Shown here in pieces: positions 1-8,684 of a stretch of 64,000 bases of DNA. The stretch's first letter is position 1. Every line of letters starts with the position of its first letter. Origin of the DNA: Gordonia shandongensis DSM 45094 (GTDB taxonomy: Bacteria > Actinomycetota > Actinomycetes > Mycobacteriales > Mycobacteriaceae); NCBI RefSeq assembly GCF_000423025.1, contig NZ_AUHE01000003.1:1-64000 (forward strand), written 5' to 3'. The position numbers were made by a program, and so were the translations under genes. The notes beneath the pieces were generated by a model. The model was not told the origin of the DNA, did no database searches, and was given only the letters and a program-made list of their open reading frames with translations.

Positions 1-312
1 AAACTACCGTCCTCGTTGGCCAGAACGATCACCTGGGACCAGGGCGCGGAGATGTCGCAGCACGCGGCGTTCACCACTGCCACGGGTATCCCGATCTACT
101 TCTGCGATCCCCACTCGCCCTGGCAGCGCGGGAGCAACGAGAACACCAACGGCCTGTTGCGTCAGTACCTGCCCAAGGGCACTGACCTGAGCGCCGTCAC
201 CCGCGAGGAGTTGGACGCGATCCAGGACAGCCTCAACAGCCGACCGCGCAAGACTCTGGGCTATCTGACACCATCAGAGAAGCTCGCAGAGCTTCTTGCG
301 CCCACCGCTTGA
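1..312 (+). pseudogene. IS30-family transposase, C-terminal part only
   Basis: The reading frame is open from base 1, so the 5' part lies outside the window. The translation carries the C-terminal half of the DDE integrase domain typical of IS30 transposases: TWDQG near the start, then [19 protein letters not shown], which includes the catalytic glutamate region, then LLRQYLPKG and a tail with RPRKTLGY. The stop codon at 310-312 overlaps the frame of the downstream DUF418 remnant, and I see no clear terminal inverted repeat between them. Either the IS end is very short or it was lost in a deletion. The family call is firm. Whether the element is intact upstream cannot be judged. Confidence 0.88.
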
Positions 313-1295
313 ATCCGCCGTTCCTGTTCGGCTACAGCTTCACCCTGCAGATGGCGTCGGCGCAGCGCGCCGGCACCGACATCCGGCCGCGAATGCTGCG
401 TCGCATCGTCGGACTGTTCGCGATCGGCGCACTGCACACGGTGTTCCTCTACGGCGGCGACATCCTCATGACCTACGCGGTCGTCTGCCTCGCTCTGCTC
501 CTGATGCGTGACGTCAGTGATCGCACCGCTCTTCGTGTGGCCGCGGGCGTTTACGGCACGGTCGTCGTGAGCCTCGTCGTCAGCGGACTCCTTCTCGACA
601 GGTCCGCGTTTCTGCCGTCGGAGGCGGAGGCTCAGGCGAACGGCGCCGCCGCAACCGCATCGCTGCTCGGCGGATGGAGCGATGTGATCGGCCACCACGT
701 CGACGGACTCGGGCTCCTCGTCGTCCAATCGGTCAGCCTGCAGGGGCCGACGGCCTTCGCCCTGTTCCTGCTGGGAATGGTGGCCGGGCGGCGACGCCTG
801 CTCAGTGGGATCCGCGGTGACGAGCGGGTCCTCCGGCGGATCCAACTCGTCTGCTTCCCGATCGGGTTGGCGGGTGCCGTGGCGTATGCGAGCACGGGCG
901 GCAATGGCAATACGCTGGCGGTCGCCGTGAGCGCGGCGACGGCACCCCTGCTGACCGCCGCCTATGTCGCCACTCTCCTGCGGCTGATACATCGTTCTCG
1001 ACCATCTGCCCTGCGGTCATGGTTCGCCCCGGCCGGCCGGATGGCGTTGACCAACTACCTCGCCCAGTCCGTCGTCGGCCTGCTGCTCTTCAGCGGGATC
1101 GGACTCGGCTGGGCCGGACGCTTCTCCCCGTTGGTGACGATCGCGGTGGCGGTCGGCGTCTTCGTCGTGCAGCTCGGCGTCAGCGCCCGATGGCTCCGGC
1201 GCCACCGTTACGGGCCTGCCGAGTGGCTGCTCCGCTGGATCACCAACGGGGTGCGCCCGCCGGCCGGTCGGCTCGCCGATCCGACACGGCGGTGA
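309..1295 (+). pseudogene. DUF418 membrane protein, 5' end replaced by IS30
   Basis: The product is a polytopic membrane protein of the DUF418 family, whose function is unknown. It begins in the middle of the usual family core (FLFGYSFTLQM, then a cluster resembling RIVGLFAIGALHTVF), continues through several hydrophobic segments, and ends with the family's C-terminal block (LTNYLAQSVVG, later YGPAEWLLRW). Full-length members have a further 60-80 residues before this point, with the first membrane helices. The only start available is a TTG at 309 overlapping the transposase stop, with no ribosome binding site, so I read this as a gene decapitated by the insertion. Codon use is normal for the chromosome. 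Confidence 0.75.
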
Positions 1296-1332
1296 GGCGG
1301 AACGCCGACGGCGCTCGACCGGACGGGCCGGA

Positions 1333-1503
1333 TCACGTGAACGCGCGGATGGTCCGTCGAGCGATGTGGGCGATGAGGTCGGCGTCCACGGGGTCGTCGG
1401 TGAACAGAACGCGGAAGTAGATCGAGCTGGCCGCCATCTCCAACACCATTCGCGGATCGGTGTCCGCGGCGACCTCGCCGCGCTCGACGATCACGCCGCC
1501 CGC
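1333..1503 (-). pseudogene. TetR-family regulator, C-terminal remnant
   Basis: About 50 codons on the minus strand translate to a typical TetR ligand-domain C-terminus: ERGEVAADTDPRMVLEM, then SSIYFRVLFTDDPVDADLI and ARRTIRAFT before the stop. The DNA-binding N-terminal half is absent. Upstream of about 1503 the frame turns into unrelated residues, because another broken gene begins there on the opposite strand. It lies tail-to-tail with the DUF418 remnant, so the two may once have been neighbours as transporter-like gene and regulator. It is not a functional regulator. Confidence 0.7.
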
Positions 1504-1742
1504 TCGAGAGCAAGAACAACGAGAAGGTCCACAGATCGTGGCACGCAAGCGGATGGACGGTCAGAATCCCTGCTCAATGGAAGTCCGTGCTTCGGATGCG
1601 GCTCGCATCTCTCCACGAGACCACTGGGGGAGGAATTGAGAAGATCGCCTTCGACTGGATGTACCCGCCCGTGACCGAGATCAAGCGGCTCGCCACTCAT
1701 GTCGCCCGACAAGCGACAGCAGATGGCCGTGGTCCCGACTGA
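1500..1742 (+). pseudogene. orphan 3' end of an unidentified gene
   Basis: An open plus-strand frame without a credible start runs from about 1500 to a TGA at 1740-1742, about 80 residues. Its composition looks protein-like (HRSWHASGWTVRIPAQWKSV, then KIAFDWMYPPVTEIKRLAT), with many aromatic and charged residues. It abuts the broken TetR end exactly where that similarity stops. I infer a deletion or recombination junction near 1500 joining two unrelated gene tails. I do not recognise the family. It is followed after 55 bp by the HNH nuclease gene in the same direction, so it may have been the upstream partner of that gene. Confidence 0.4.
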
Positions 1743-1797
1743 TACGTGAGACCCGTTCGCGAGCAGTTTGTCGGTAATCTCTGCTAGAAATCCCCCC

Positions 1798-2763
1798 ATG
1801 AAGCTCGAGTTCACCCGCGACGCCGTGCTCTCTGCCATCGCCGAGTGCGACGACCTTGGGCGCAAGCAGTTCCTCGCCGACAACGGGTTCGAGGCGGCGC
1901 GGGAGTATTTCCTGATCCACCATGGTCAGGCGTACGACTCGAAGGCTGTCGCGGGCGTCGCTCACCGCCTGGTCACAGGGCAGCGTGTCAGGTCTGCCGA
2001 TTTCCAGGGCGGTGCCGCTGTCGCGGATGAACTGCGCGCGCTCGGGTTCACCATCACGGGAGATGCCGACTGGACGTGGGATGAACTACTGCTCGCCTGC
2101 GACGTAATCGCTACGAACGAGTGGCGGACCGTCCGCGAGGACAGCGATGAGGTGCGCAACCTGTCGGCTTACCTGCGGGAGGAACAACCGCTGCCCGCTC
2201 ACTCCCCTGAGTTCCGCAGCCCTTCCAGTGTGCACCGCAAGCTCGAAGACCTTCGATCTGCCCATCCCGACTACACAGGCGCAACCACACGGGGCGGACG
2301 CGCTACGAAGGCGATGGCAGCGGCGTTCGCCGCCGATTACGAAACCATGCACCGCCTCGCCAGCGAGGTGCTCAAGCTGGGCACCGAAAGCGACGAGGAC
2401 ACCTCTGTCCCTGGCGAAGCGAGCGCAGCCGAGATCGTGACCGCCGCCGAGGGCAGGGTGGTGCGCCGCTTGACCACGATGCGGGAGCGCGACCGTGGCC
2501 TCCGCGACGCCAAGCTCGCGCAGTTCCGTGCCGCTCACCAGGGGCGCGTGTTTTGCGAGGTGTGCAGCTTCGACTTCGGCAAGGCCTACGGCGCGCATGG
2601 CAAGGGATACGCGGAGGTGCACCACCGCGTGCCCCTCCACGTCACCGACGAGGTAGTCAACGACCTCCACGACCTGATCGTGCTGTGCGCAAACTGCCAC
2701 CGCATGATCCACCGCCGTACGCCATGGCTCACGCCCGAGGAACTAGCGGCATTGCTCCACTGA
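1798..2763 (+). CDS. McrA-like HNH endonuclease
   Basis: A 321-residue protein. Residues about 1-85 resemble the N-terminal head domain of ScoMcrA-type nucleases (EYFLIHHGQAYDSKAVAGVA, then a GGAAVADELRALGF block). Residues about 90-190 (WTWDELLLACDV, EVRNLSAYLR, EFRSPSSVHRKLEDL) have the spacing of the ScoMcrA domain that reads modified DNA, a sulfur-binding-like domain. The C-terminus is an HNH zinc nuclease with CEVC, the HH pair in EVHHRVPLH, and CANCHRMIH. Such proteins act as type IV, modification-dependent restriction enzymes; that role here is inferred. The ATG at 1798 is preferred over an upstream alternative start at 1768, though no strong ribosome binding site precedes it. It stands alone in a decayed patch with its zinc ligands intact. 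Confidence 0.8.
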   Translation: MKLEFTRDAVLSAIAECDDLGRKQFLADNGFEAAREYFLIHHGQAYDSKAVAGVAHRLVTGQRVRSADFQGGAAVADELRALGFTITGDADWTWDELLLACDVIATNEWRTVREDSDEVRNLSAYLREEQPLPAHSPEFRSPSSVHRKLEDLRSAHPDYTGATTRGGRATKAMAAAFAADYETMHRLASEVLKLGTESDEDTSVPGEASAAEIVTAAEGRVVRRLTTMRERDRGLRDAKLAQFRAAHQGRVFCEVCSFDFGKAYGAHGKGYAEVHHRVPLHVTDEVVNDLHDLIVLCANCHRMIHRRTPWLTPEELAALLH

Positions 2764-2791
2764 ACCGCCTTGGTCCGGCCCGAGGTTTTGA

Positions 2792-2996
2792 TTAGTCAAC
2801 CTCGGGTGTCGAGGGGACGTTTAGACGGCGGCGCTCCTCGTGCTCGAGTCGAGCGGTGTAGCCGATCGACCAGTGGCGGCGCTCGGTGTTGTACCAGTGA
2901 ACCCCGGCCGCGGCTTCACGTTCCACCTCGGCACTGCCGGTCCACGACCGTGACCGTTTGACGTCGATCAGTTCAGTTTTATGGCTCGTCGGATTT
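2792..2996 (-). pseudogene. IS3-family transposase, C-terminal remnant
   Basis: The minus-strand translation contains the hallmark end of an IS3 OrfB transposase: KTELIDVKRSRSWTGSAEVE followed by the E..R..HWYNTERRHWSIGY block that holds the last catalytic residue region, then a short tail to the stop at 2792-2794. The rest of the transposase and both inverted repeats are missing. Upstream of about 2996 the frame continues into unrelated sequence. It sits between the HNH gene and the tRNA-Leu, consistent with repeated insertion and decay there. Confidence 0.75.
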
Positions 2997-3031
2997 CCTA
3001 GTGCGTTGATCCGGTCGGCGAGCTGAGCGGA

Positions 3032-3190
3032 GTGCAGCACGGACAGCAAGAGGCCCTGGTCGAGGCTGCGAAAGCCCTGAGCGATACAGCGCAGATGTTC
3101 CAGCCACCGATCCGGAAGCTGGCACCGCCCGCGCAACGACTGTTCGACACAATGCAAAGCAAGAGGTCAGGCCGCAATTCTGCAACCTGA
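3032..3190 (+). other. possible short remnant ORF
   Basis: A 52-codon plus-strand frame from a GTG at 3032 to a TGA at 3188-3190. The product looks alpha-helical (EALVEAAKALSDTAQMF, then a Pro-rich IRKLAPPAQRLF segment). A minus-strand frame through the same bases also stays open and joins the IS3 remnant, so coding direction is uncertain. I recognise no family. It may be the tail of a gene truncated by the IS3-related event at about 2996. Confidence 0.2.
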
Positions 3191-3225
3191 CCTCTCAGCG
3201 CGATCCATCCTGAACCGCAAAACTG

Positions 3226-3308
3226 TGGGCGAAGGGGGACTTGAACCCCCACGTCCCGAAGGACACTGGCACCTGAAGCCAGCGCGTCTGCCATTCCGCC
3301 ACTCGCCC
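3226..3308 (-). tRNA. tRNA-Leu (anticodon CAG)
   Basis: The reverse complement starts GGGCGAGTGGCGGAATGGCA, ends in a CTTCGCCC acceptor strand with discriminator A at 3226, and contains the T-arm motif GGGGGTTCAAGTCCCCC. The anticodon stem CTGGC/GCCAG encloses a loop with CAG. There is a long variable arm (GTCC-TTCG-GGAC), as expected for leucine tRNA. CCA is not encoded. In mycobacteria a leucine tRNA also flanks fhaA. Its 3' end faces the IS-rich patch 1-3225, the usual geometry for tRNA-site integration. Confidence 0.96.
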
Positions 3309-3542
3309 GTGGCCGTCGATTGAACGACTGGCGTCCGTGTGGACTTGAAAAAGATAGCATGCTCGCGCGGCCAAACGAAAAGCCATGTCGGCGCATCCGT
3401 ATGACCTGCGGCGACGCGGGAAATCGGCCATCGACGACCCCTGTTACCAGTGTGACGAGCGGTACAGGAGTCATTCACAGGTCTTCCCCGCGCACCTATG
3501 AGCGGTAACATGCCAGTTCGAGGTATGCACGCCGACACGCCC

Positions 3543-3548
3543 TACACT
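3543..3548 (+). promoter_or_regulatory. candidate -10 box ahead of fhaA
   Basis: TACACT lies 17 bp upstream of the fhaA GTG start and would give a nearly leaderless transcript for the whole kinase operon. No well-spaced -35 hexamer is evident (TTCGAG at 3517 is 20 bp away). The call rests on position and the hexamer only. The rest of the 3309-3565 gap shows nothing further. Confidence 0.3.
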
Positions 3549-3565
3549 GGAAGGCTTGAATCTCC

Positions 3566-5242
3566 GTGAGCATCTTTGACCGGATCGAGCGCAAGCTCGA
3601 GTCCGCCGTCGACGGCGGCTTCGCCCGCGTCTTCGGCGGCAAGGTCGCTCCGCAGGAGATCGAGCACGCCCTCCAGCGGGAGGCGGAGATCTCCGGCGAG
3701 GACCTCGGCGACGGTGCGACCCTGGTGGCCAACAGCTACATCGTGACCCTCAGCGGATCGGATCTGGCCGAACTCTCAAAGGAGTACGAACTCAACCGGA
3801 AGATCTTCTCCCGGCACTTGGAGGACTTCATTCGGGACAATGGGTGGCAGACTTACGGGTCTGTCGTCGTAGAGTTCGACCCAGAACCGTCGCTCCACAC
3901 CGGGCAGTTCCGCACCAAGGGTGTCGTCGACCCCGACGCCCACCGCAGACCGCTGTCCCCGCCCGGAGTGCCGGCACCGCAGCAACAGACACACCGACCC
4001 GACAGTCCCGACCGAGGAGCCTCAGCCATGACCAATCCCCCCGGAAACGATCAGGGCGGACAGAACTACGGCCAGCCCCACCAGGGCGGTCAGTACCCCC
4101 AGGGCGACTACAACCAGGGATACGGCCAGCCCGGATACGAACAGGGCTACGCCGACCAGTACGGACAGCAGCAGAGCTACGACCCCAACTACGGTCAGCC
4201 GCAGCAGCCCGCCTACGACCAGCCCGGCTACGACCAGGGATACGGTCAGCAGGGTTACGGCCAGCAGCAGGGCGGCTACGCCGACCCGAACTACGGGCAG
4301 CCGCAGCAGCCGGGTTACGACCAGCCCGGCTACGACCAGGGCTACGGCCAGCCCCAGGGCTACGACCAGGGCGGCTACGACCCCGGCTACGGCCAGCAGC
4401 AGCCCGCCTACGACCCCGGATACGGCCAGCCCCAACAGCCCGCCCACGACCAGGGATACGGCCAGCCCCAGCAGCCGGCGTACGACCAGGGATACGGTCA
4501 GCCCCAGGGTTACGACCAGGGCGGCTACGACCCCGGCTACGGCCAGCAGCAGCCCGCCTACGACCCCGGATACGGCCAGCCCCAACAGCCCGCCCACGAC
4601 CAGGGATACGGCCAGCCCCAGCAGCCGGCGTACGACCAGGGATACGGTCAGCCCCAGGGTTACGACCAGGGCGGCTACGACCCCGGCTACGGCCAGCAGC
4701 AGCCCGCCTACGACCCCGGATACGGCCAGCCCCAACAGCCCGCCCACGACCAGGGATACGGCCAGCCCCAGCAGCCGGCGTACGACCAGGGATACGGTCA
4801 GCCCCAGGGTTACGACCAGGGCGGCTACGACCCCGGCTACGGCCAGCAGCAGCCCGCCTACGACCCCGGATACGGCCAGCCCCAACAGCCCGCCTACGAC
4901 CAGGGGTACGGCCAGCCGCAGCAGGCCTACGCGCCCGCCGGCGGCGGCTACGCGCCGTCGACCATCACGCTGATCCTCGAAGACGGCAGCAACCGCACGT
5001 TCACGCTCCGCCAGGGGTCGAACGTGCTCGGCCGCGGACAGGACGCCCAGTTCCGTCTCCCCGACACCGGCGTCTCCCGTCGCCACGTGGAGGTCCGCTG
5101 GGACGGCCAGACCGCGATGCTCACCGATCTGAACTCCACCAACGGCACCACGGTGAACGATCTTCAGGTCAGCAGCTGGGAACTCGCGGACGGCGACCGC
5201 ATCCGCCTCGGCCATTCGGACATCACCGTCCGCTTCCAGTAG
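3566..5242 (+). CDS. fhaA: FhaA, FHA-domain phosphopeptide-binding protein
   Basis: A 558-residue protein. Residues 1-125 are the FhaA N-terminal domain (DUF3662; opening [17 protein letters not shown]). Residues about 145-465 are a very long low-complexity linker rich in Gly, Tyr, Gln and Pro. Residues about 466-558 are an FHA domain with the phosphothreonine-binding signature GRG, SRRH and NSTNGT. In mycobacteria FhaA is a PknB substrate that binds phosphorylated MurJ (MviN) and restrains peptidoglycan synthesis at poles and septa; that role is transferred by homology. The gene starts with GTG and leads the fhaA-pknB gene string. The linker contains 3.5 perfect 50-residue repeats, described separately. 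Confidence 0.95.
   Translation: MSIFDRIERKLESAVDGGFARVFGGKVAPQEIEHALQREAEISGEDLGDGATLVANSYIVTLSGSDLAELSKEYELNRKIFSRHLEDFIRDNGWQTYGSVVVEFDPEPSLHTGQFRTKGVVDPDAHRRPLSPPGVPAPQQQTHRPDSPDRGASAMTNPPGNDQGGQNYGQPHQGGQYPQGDYNQGYGQPGYEQGYADQYGQQQSYDPNYGQPQQPAYDQPGYDQGYGQQGYGQQQGGYADPNYGQPQQPGYDQPGYDQGYGQPQGYDQGGYDPGYGQQQPAYDPGYGQPQQPAHDQGYGQPQQPAYDQGYGQPQGYDQGGYDPGYGQQQPAYDPGYGQPQQPAHDQGYGQPQQPAYDQGYGQPQGYDQGGYDPGYGQQQPAYDPGYGQPQQPAHDQGYGQPQQPAYDQGYGQPQGYDQGGYDPGYGQQQPAYDPGYGQPQQPAYDQGYGQPQQAYAPAGGGYAPSTITLILEDGSNRTFTLRQGSNVLGRGQDAQFRLPDTGVSRRHVEVRWDGQTAMLTDLNSTNGTTVNDLQVSSWELADGDRIRLGHSDITVRFQ
4361..4894 (+). repeat. perfect 150-bp tandem repeat in fhaA
   Basis: A 150-bp unit starts at 4361, 4511 and 4661, with a partial fourth copy from 4811. 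The copies are identical base for base up to 4894, where the last copy diverges (His codon changed to Tyr). Each unit encodes 50 residues built from [15 protein letters not shown] and QGYGQPQQP modules. The length is a multiple of three, so copy-number changes keep the reading frame. Identity even at silent positions points to recent duplication or ongoing homogenisation. Confidence 0.97.
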
Positions 5243-5359
5243 TCCGGCCCGCATAGGATGCAGTCGGGAGACGATCGAGTCCCCCGACCGGGCAAACGCA
5301 TACCGGGAACGACCGCGCTCGACCCGGCTACTCGTCTTCGAGGGAGGTGATGGGAGTAG

Positions 5360-5824
5360 ATGCAGGGCATTCTGTTGCAGGTGATCCGATTCGGATTCCT
5401 GATACTGCTGTGGCTTTTCGTGTACGCCATCATCCGTGCGCTCCGCAGTGACCTGGCTGCCGCGAGCGGTTTCCGCGTCCCGCTGACGAGCGGACGGCGC
5501 GAGAACCGGCAACGCGGGGCCCGGCCGCGGGGCGCCGCCCGGTACCTCGTGGTGACCGCCGGCGCGCTCGCCAACACCCGCATCACCCTCGGATCGCAAC
5601 CGGTCCTCATCGGCCGCGCCGACGACTCGACCCTCGTCCTCACCGACGACTACGCGTCCGAACGCCACGCGAGGCTCTCGCGGCGCGGCGACGACTGGTA
5701 CATCGAGGACCTCGGTTCGACGAACGGCACCTATCTCGACCGTTCCAAGGTCACCACCGCAGTCCGAGCCCCGATCGGCACCCCGATCAGGGTCGGCAAA
5801 ACCGTGATTGAGCTACGCCCGTGA
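5360..5824 (+). CDS. fhaB: FhaB/FipA, membrane-anchored FHA protein
   Basis: A 154-residue protein. A single transmembrane helix (about residues 9-28, IRFGFLILLWLFVYAII) is followed by a basic linker and an FHA domain (about 65-150) with IGRADDS, SERHARL and GSTNGTYLD. FhaB (FipA in mycobacteria) binds phosphorylated division proteins and helps keep FtsZ-FtsQ coupling under stress; this is known for the family, not shown here. The ATG at 5360 follows a GGGAGG-type site. The stop overlaps the pstP start by 4 bp, indicating translational coupling. The 117-bp gap to fhaA shows no terminator. Confidence 0.95.
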   Translation: MQGILLQVIRFGFLILLWLFVYAIIRALRSDLAAASGFRVPLTSGRRENRQRGARPRGAARYLVVTAGALANTRITLGSQPVLIGRADDSTLVLTDDYASERHARLSRRGDDWYIEDLGSTNGTYLDRSKVTTAVRAPIGTPIRVGKTVIELRP

Positions 5825-7290
5825 CTCTTGTGCTGCGCTACATCGCGCGAAGTGACCGCGGACTGGTCCGCTCCAACAACGAAGACTCCGTCTACGCCGG
5901 GGCGCGCCTGCTGGCGCTCGCCGACGGCATGGGCGGTCACGCCGCGGGCGAGGTCGCCAGCCAGCTCGTGATCGGTGCGCTGCGGTCCCTCGACAACGAT
6001 CAGCCCGGCGGCGACATGCTGACGGCTCTCGGCCAGGCCACCGCCGAAGGCAACGCCGCGATCGCCGCCCAGGTGGTCGCGCAGCCCGAGCTCGAGGGCA
6101 TGGGCACCACGCTGACGGCGATCCTGTTCGACGGCAACCGCATCGGCCTGTGCCACGTCGGCGACTCCCGCGGCTACATGTACCGCGGCGGCGACCTCAC
6201 GCAGATCACCCGCGACGACACGTTCGTCCAGACGCTCGTCGACGAGGGCCGCATCACTCCCGAGCAGGCCCACTCGCATCCGCAACGCTCGCTGATCATG
6301 CGGGCGCTCACCGGTCAGGAGGTGGAGCCCACCCTCAGCATGCGGGAGGCCCGTGCCGGCGACCGCTACCTGATCTGCAGTGACGGCCTGTCCGACGTCG
6401 TCAGCGAGGAGACCCTCGCCGACACGCTCGGATCGATCGCCGACCACCGCGACTGCGCCGACCGGCTCATCGAGCTCGCGCTGCGCAGCGGCGGCCCCGA
6501 CAACGTGACCGTGATCGTCGCCGACGTGGTCGACGGCGAGATCGGCGAGTCGGTCCCCATCCTCGGCGGCGCCGCAGGCGACGACGACTCGGCCGGCTAT
6601 GTCCCGAACCCGTCGACGGCGGCCGGTCGTGCCGCCGCACTGCGCCCCCCGGCGCCCGCGCCCGCCCGCCCGACGATCCACCGCGACGACGAGCCGGCGC
6701 CCACCCGCCGGTGGCGGCTCCCCATCGCGATCATCGCGGTCCTCGCTGTGATCGCCGCACTGGTCACCGCGTTCTTCGTGGTCCGTGCCAAGACGATGGC
6801 CAGCAACTTCATCACCGCCGTCGACGGCAACGTCGAGGTGTACCAGGGCAGTCCGGACACCCTGCTGTTCGTGAAGGTCCAATCGCCCAGCAAACGCGTC
6901 TGCGTCGACAACCTCGACCGGGACAAGCCCGACGCGACGCTCATCGACGTCGACAGTGACCGCGCGTGCCAGCCGATGCGACTCGACGACCTCAACCAGC
7001 TGAGCCGGCAGACGGTGCAGCAGAACAGCATCAAGAACGAGTCCGACACCGAGATCGCGGAGTCGGTGAACAACCTGCGGTTCCTGCCGATCTGTCCGCC
7101 GCCCGCTCCACCGGCGCCCCACGATCCCCAGAAGCCCCGCGGCCCCGAGAAGCGGCCCGGCGGCCCGTCCGCGCACCCCACCGAGCCGGCCCCGGACTCC
7201 CCGGGCGATGATGCGACGGCCTCGGCCACCCTGCCCGCGTCGCCCACCGATGCGCCGACCGACACGAAGCACTGCCGGGAGGTGCGATGA
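5821..7290 (+). CDS. pstP: PstP, PP2C-type Ser/Thr phosphatase
   Basis: A 489-residue protein. Residues 1-240 form a PPM/PP2C phosphatase with metal-binding motifs DGMGGH, GDSRGY, SDGLSD and PDNVT. A proline-rich juxtamembrane stretch precedes one transmembrane helix at about 298-323, and a 165-residue extracellular domain ends in a Pro/Asp-rich tail. PstP reverses PknA/PknB phosphorylation, including on FtsZ, CwlM and the kinases themselves. The GTG start overlaps fhaB by 4 bp, and the stop overlaps the next start as ATGA. All key aspartates are present. Confidence 0.96.
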   Translation: MTLVLRYIARSDRGLVRSNNEDSVYAGARLLALADGMGGHAAGEVASQLVIGALRSLDNDQPGGDMLTALGQATAEGNAAIAAQVVAQPELEGMGTTLTAILFDGNRIGLCHVGDSRGYMYRGGDLTQITRDDTFVQTLVDEGRITPEQAHSHPQRSLIMRALTGQEVEPTLSMREARAGDRYLICSDGLSDVVSEETLADTLGSIADHRDCADRLIELALRSGGPDNVTVIVADVVDGEIGESVPILGGAAGDDDSAGYVPNPSTAAGRAAALRPPAPAPARPTIHRDDEPAPTRRWRLPIAIIAVLAVIAALVTAFFVVRAKTMASNFITAVDGNVEVYQGSPDTLLFVKVQSPSKRVCVDNLDRDKPDATLIDVDSDRACQPMRLDDLNQLSRQTVQQNSIKNESDTEIAESVNNLRFLPICPPPAPPAPHDPQKPRGPEKRPGGPSAHPTEPAPDSPGDDATASATLPASPTDAPTDTKHCREVR

Positions 7291-8684
7291 CGTCTGCTCC
7301 GGCGTCTCACGCCCCGCCCGCGGCACCACCGAAGAACACGGCTCGGACCACCGAGCTGCTTCTTCTGCTGTTCGCCGCAGTCGTCGTGACCGGAGCACTG
7401 TTCATCGTCCAGTCGGCGCAGGGTGAGCCGCCGAGCTGGAACATCGCGAAGTACACCGCGGCGTTCATCGTCGTGTACGGCCTGGCGCACGCCGCGATCC
7501 GACGTTTCGCCCCCCACGCCGACCCCCTGCTGCTGCCGCTGGTGTCGGCGCTCAACGGGCTCGGCCTGGTGATGATCTACCGCATCGACATGGTGCCGCC
7601 GACCAGCGGTCAGGCCGACCAGCAGATGATCTGGACGCTCATCGGCGTCGCCGTCTTCGCGGGCGTGCTCATCGTGGTCCGCGATCACCGCACGCTGTCG
7701 CGGTACGCGTACACCCTCGGCATCGGCGGTCTGATCTTCCTGGTGATCCCCGCCGTCCTGCCCGCCTCCCTCTCCGAACGCGGCGGGTCGATGAACTGGA
7801 TCGCCTTCGGTCCGTTCAGCGTGCAGCCCAGCGAGTTCTCGAAGATCCTCATCATCATCTTCACGGCGTCGTTCCTCGTGTCGCGCCGCGACCTGTTCAC
7901 GACGGCGGGCAAGCATTTCGCCGGCATGGACTTCCCGCGCATCCGCGACCTCGGGCCGCTGCTGGGTGCGTGGGCCGTGGCGATCGCCGTCCTCGGATTC
8001 GAATCCGATCTGGGCACGTCGCTCCTGATCTTCGCGACGGCCCTGGCGATGCTCTACATCGCCACCGAGCGGGTCAGCTGGGTGGCGATCGGGTTGACCC
8101 TGTTCGTCGCCGGCGCCGTCCTGGCCTATCAGCTGTTCCCGCACTTCCAGCAACGTGTCCGGTTGTGGATCGACCCGTTCAGCCAGGAGTCGTACGATTT
8201 CAGCAACCAGCTGGCCCAAAGCCTCTTCGGACTGGCGACCGGCGGCGTCTTCGGCACCGGTTTCGGATCCGGGCACCCCACCCAGGTCGGGCTCGCGGAG
8301 AGCGATTTCATCCTCGCCTCGTTCGGTGAGGAGCTGGGTCTGGTCGGCTTGGCCGCGATCACGATCCTGTACCTGATCTTCGCGGTGCGGGGTCTGCGGA
8401 TCGCCGTATCCGTCCGCGACAGCTTCGGCAAACTCCTCGCGGCCGGTCTGTCGTTCACCGTCATCATCCAGGTGTTCGTCGTGTACGGCGGCATCTCGAA
8501 GCTGATCCCGCTGACCGGTCTCACCACGCCGTTCCTCGCGTACGGCGGATCGTCGCTGCTCGCGAACTACATCCTGCTGGCGATCCTCATCCGGGTGTCG
8601 GACGCTGCGCGCCGCCCCGACGCACCGAAGCGGAAGCCGAAGGCCGTCGACTCCATGGCCACCCGGGTGGTGCCGACGCAATGA
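7287..8684 (+). CDS. rodA: RodA/FtsW-type SEDS glycosyltransferase
   Basis: A 465-residue polytopic membrane protein of the SEDS family, which polymerises lipid II into glycan strands. Recognisable blocks are [18 protein letters not shown], the loop with [10 protein letters not shown], the [18 protein letters not shown] segment, and the C-terminal [15 protein letters not shown]. Position between pstP and pbpA identifies it as the RodA paralogue rather than FtsW. It is translationally coupled on both sides by 4-bp overlaps and presumably works as a polymerase-transpeptidase pair with PbpA. Confidence 0.94.
   Translation: MTSAPASHAPPAAPPKNTARTTELLLLLFAAVVVTGALFIVQSAQGEPPSWNIAKYTAAFIVVYGLAHAAIRRFAPHADPLLLPLVSALNGLGLVMIYRIDMVPPTSGQADQQMIWTLIGVAVFAGVLIVVRDHRTLSRYAYTLGIGGLIFLVIPAVLPASLSERGGSMNWIAFGPFSVQPSEFSKILIIIFTASFLVSRRDLFTTAGKHFAGMDFPRIRDLGPLLGAWAVAIAVLGFESDLGTSLLIFATALAMLYIATERVSWVAIGLTLFVAGAVLAYQLFPHFQQRVRLWIDPFSQESYDFSNQLAQSLFGLATGGVFGTGFGSGHPTQVGLAESDFILASFGEELGLVGLAAITILYLIFAVRGLRIAVSVRDSFGKLLAAGLSFTVIIQVFVVYGGISKLIPLTGLTTPFLAYGGSSLLANYILLAILIRVSDAARRPDAPKRKPKAVDSMATRVVPTQ

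Noticed and set aside
4361..4894. Tandem repeats read as a possible CRISPR array
   Set aside because: Units are contiguous with no unique spacers and lie in a coding frame.
4022..5668. 548-residue minus-strand frame with Val/Leu/Ala repeats opposite fhaA
   Set aside because: The apparent hydrophobic repeats ([13 protein letters not shown]) are the reverse complement of the Gly/Tyr/Gln repeats of FhaA. FhaA has intact N- and C-terminal domains on the plus strand.
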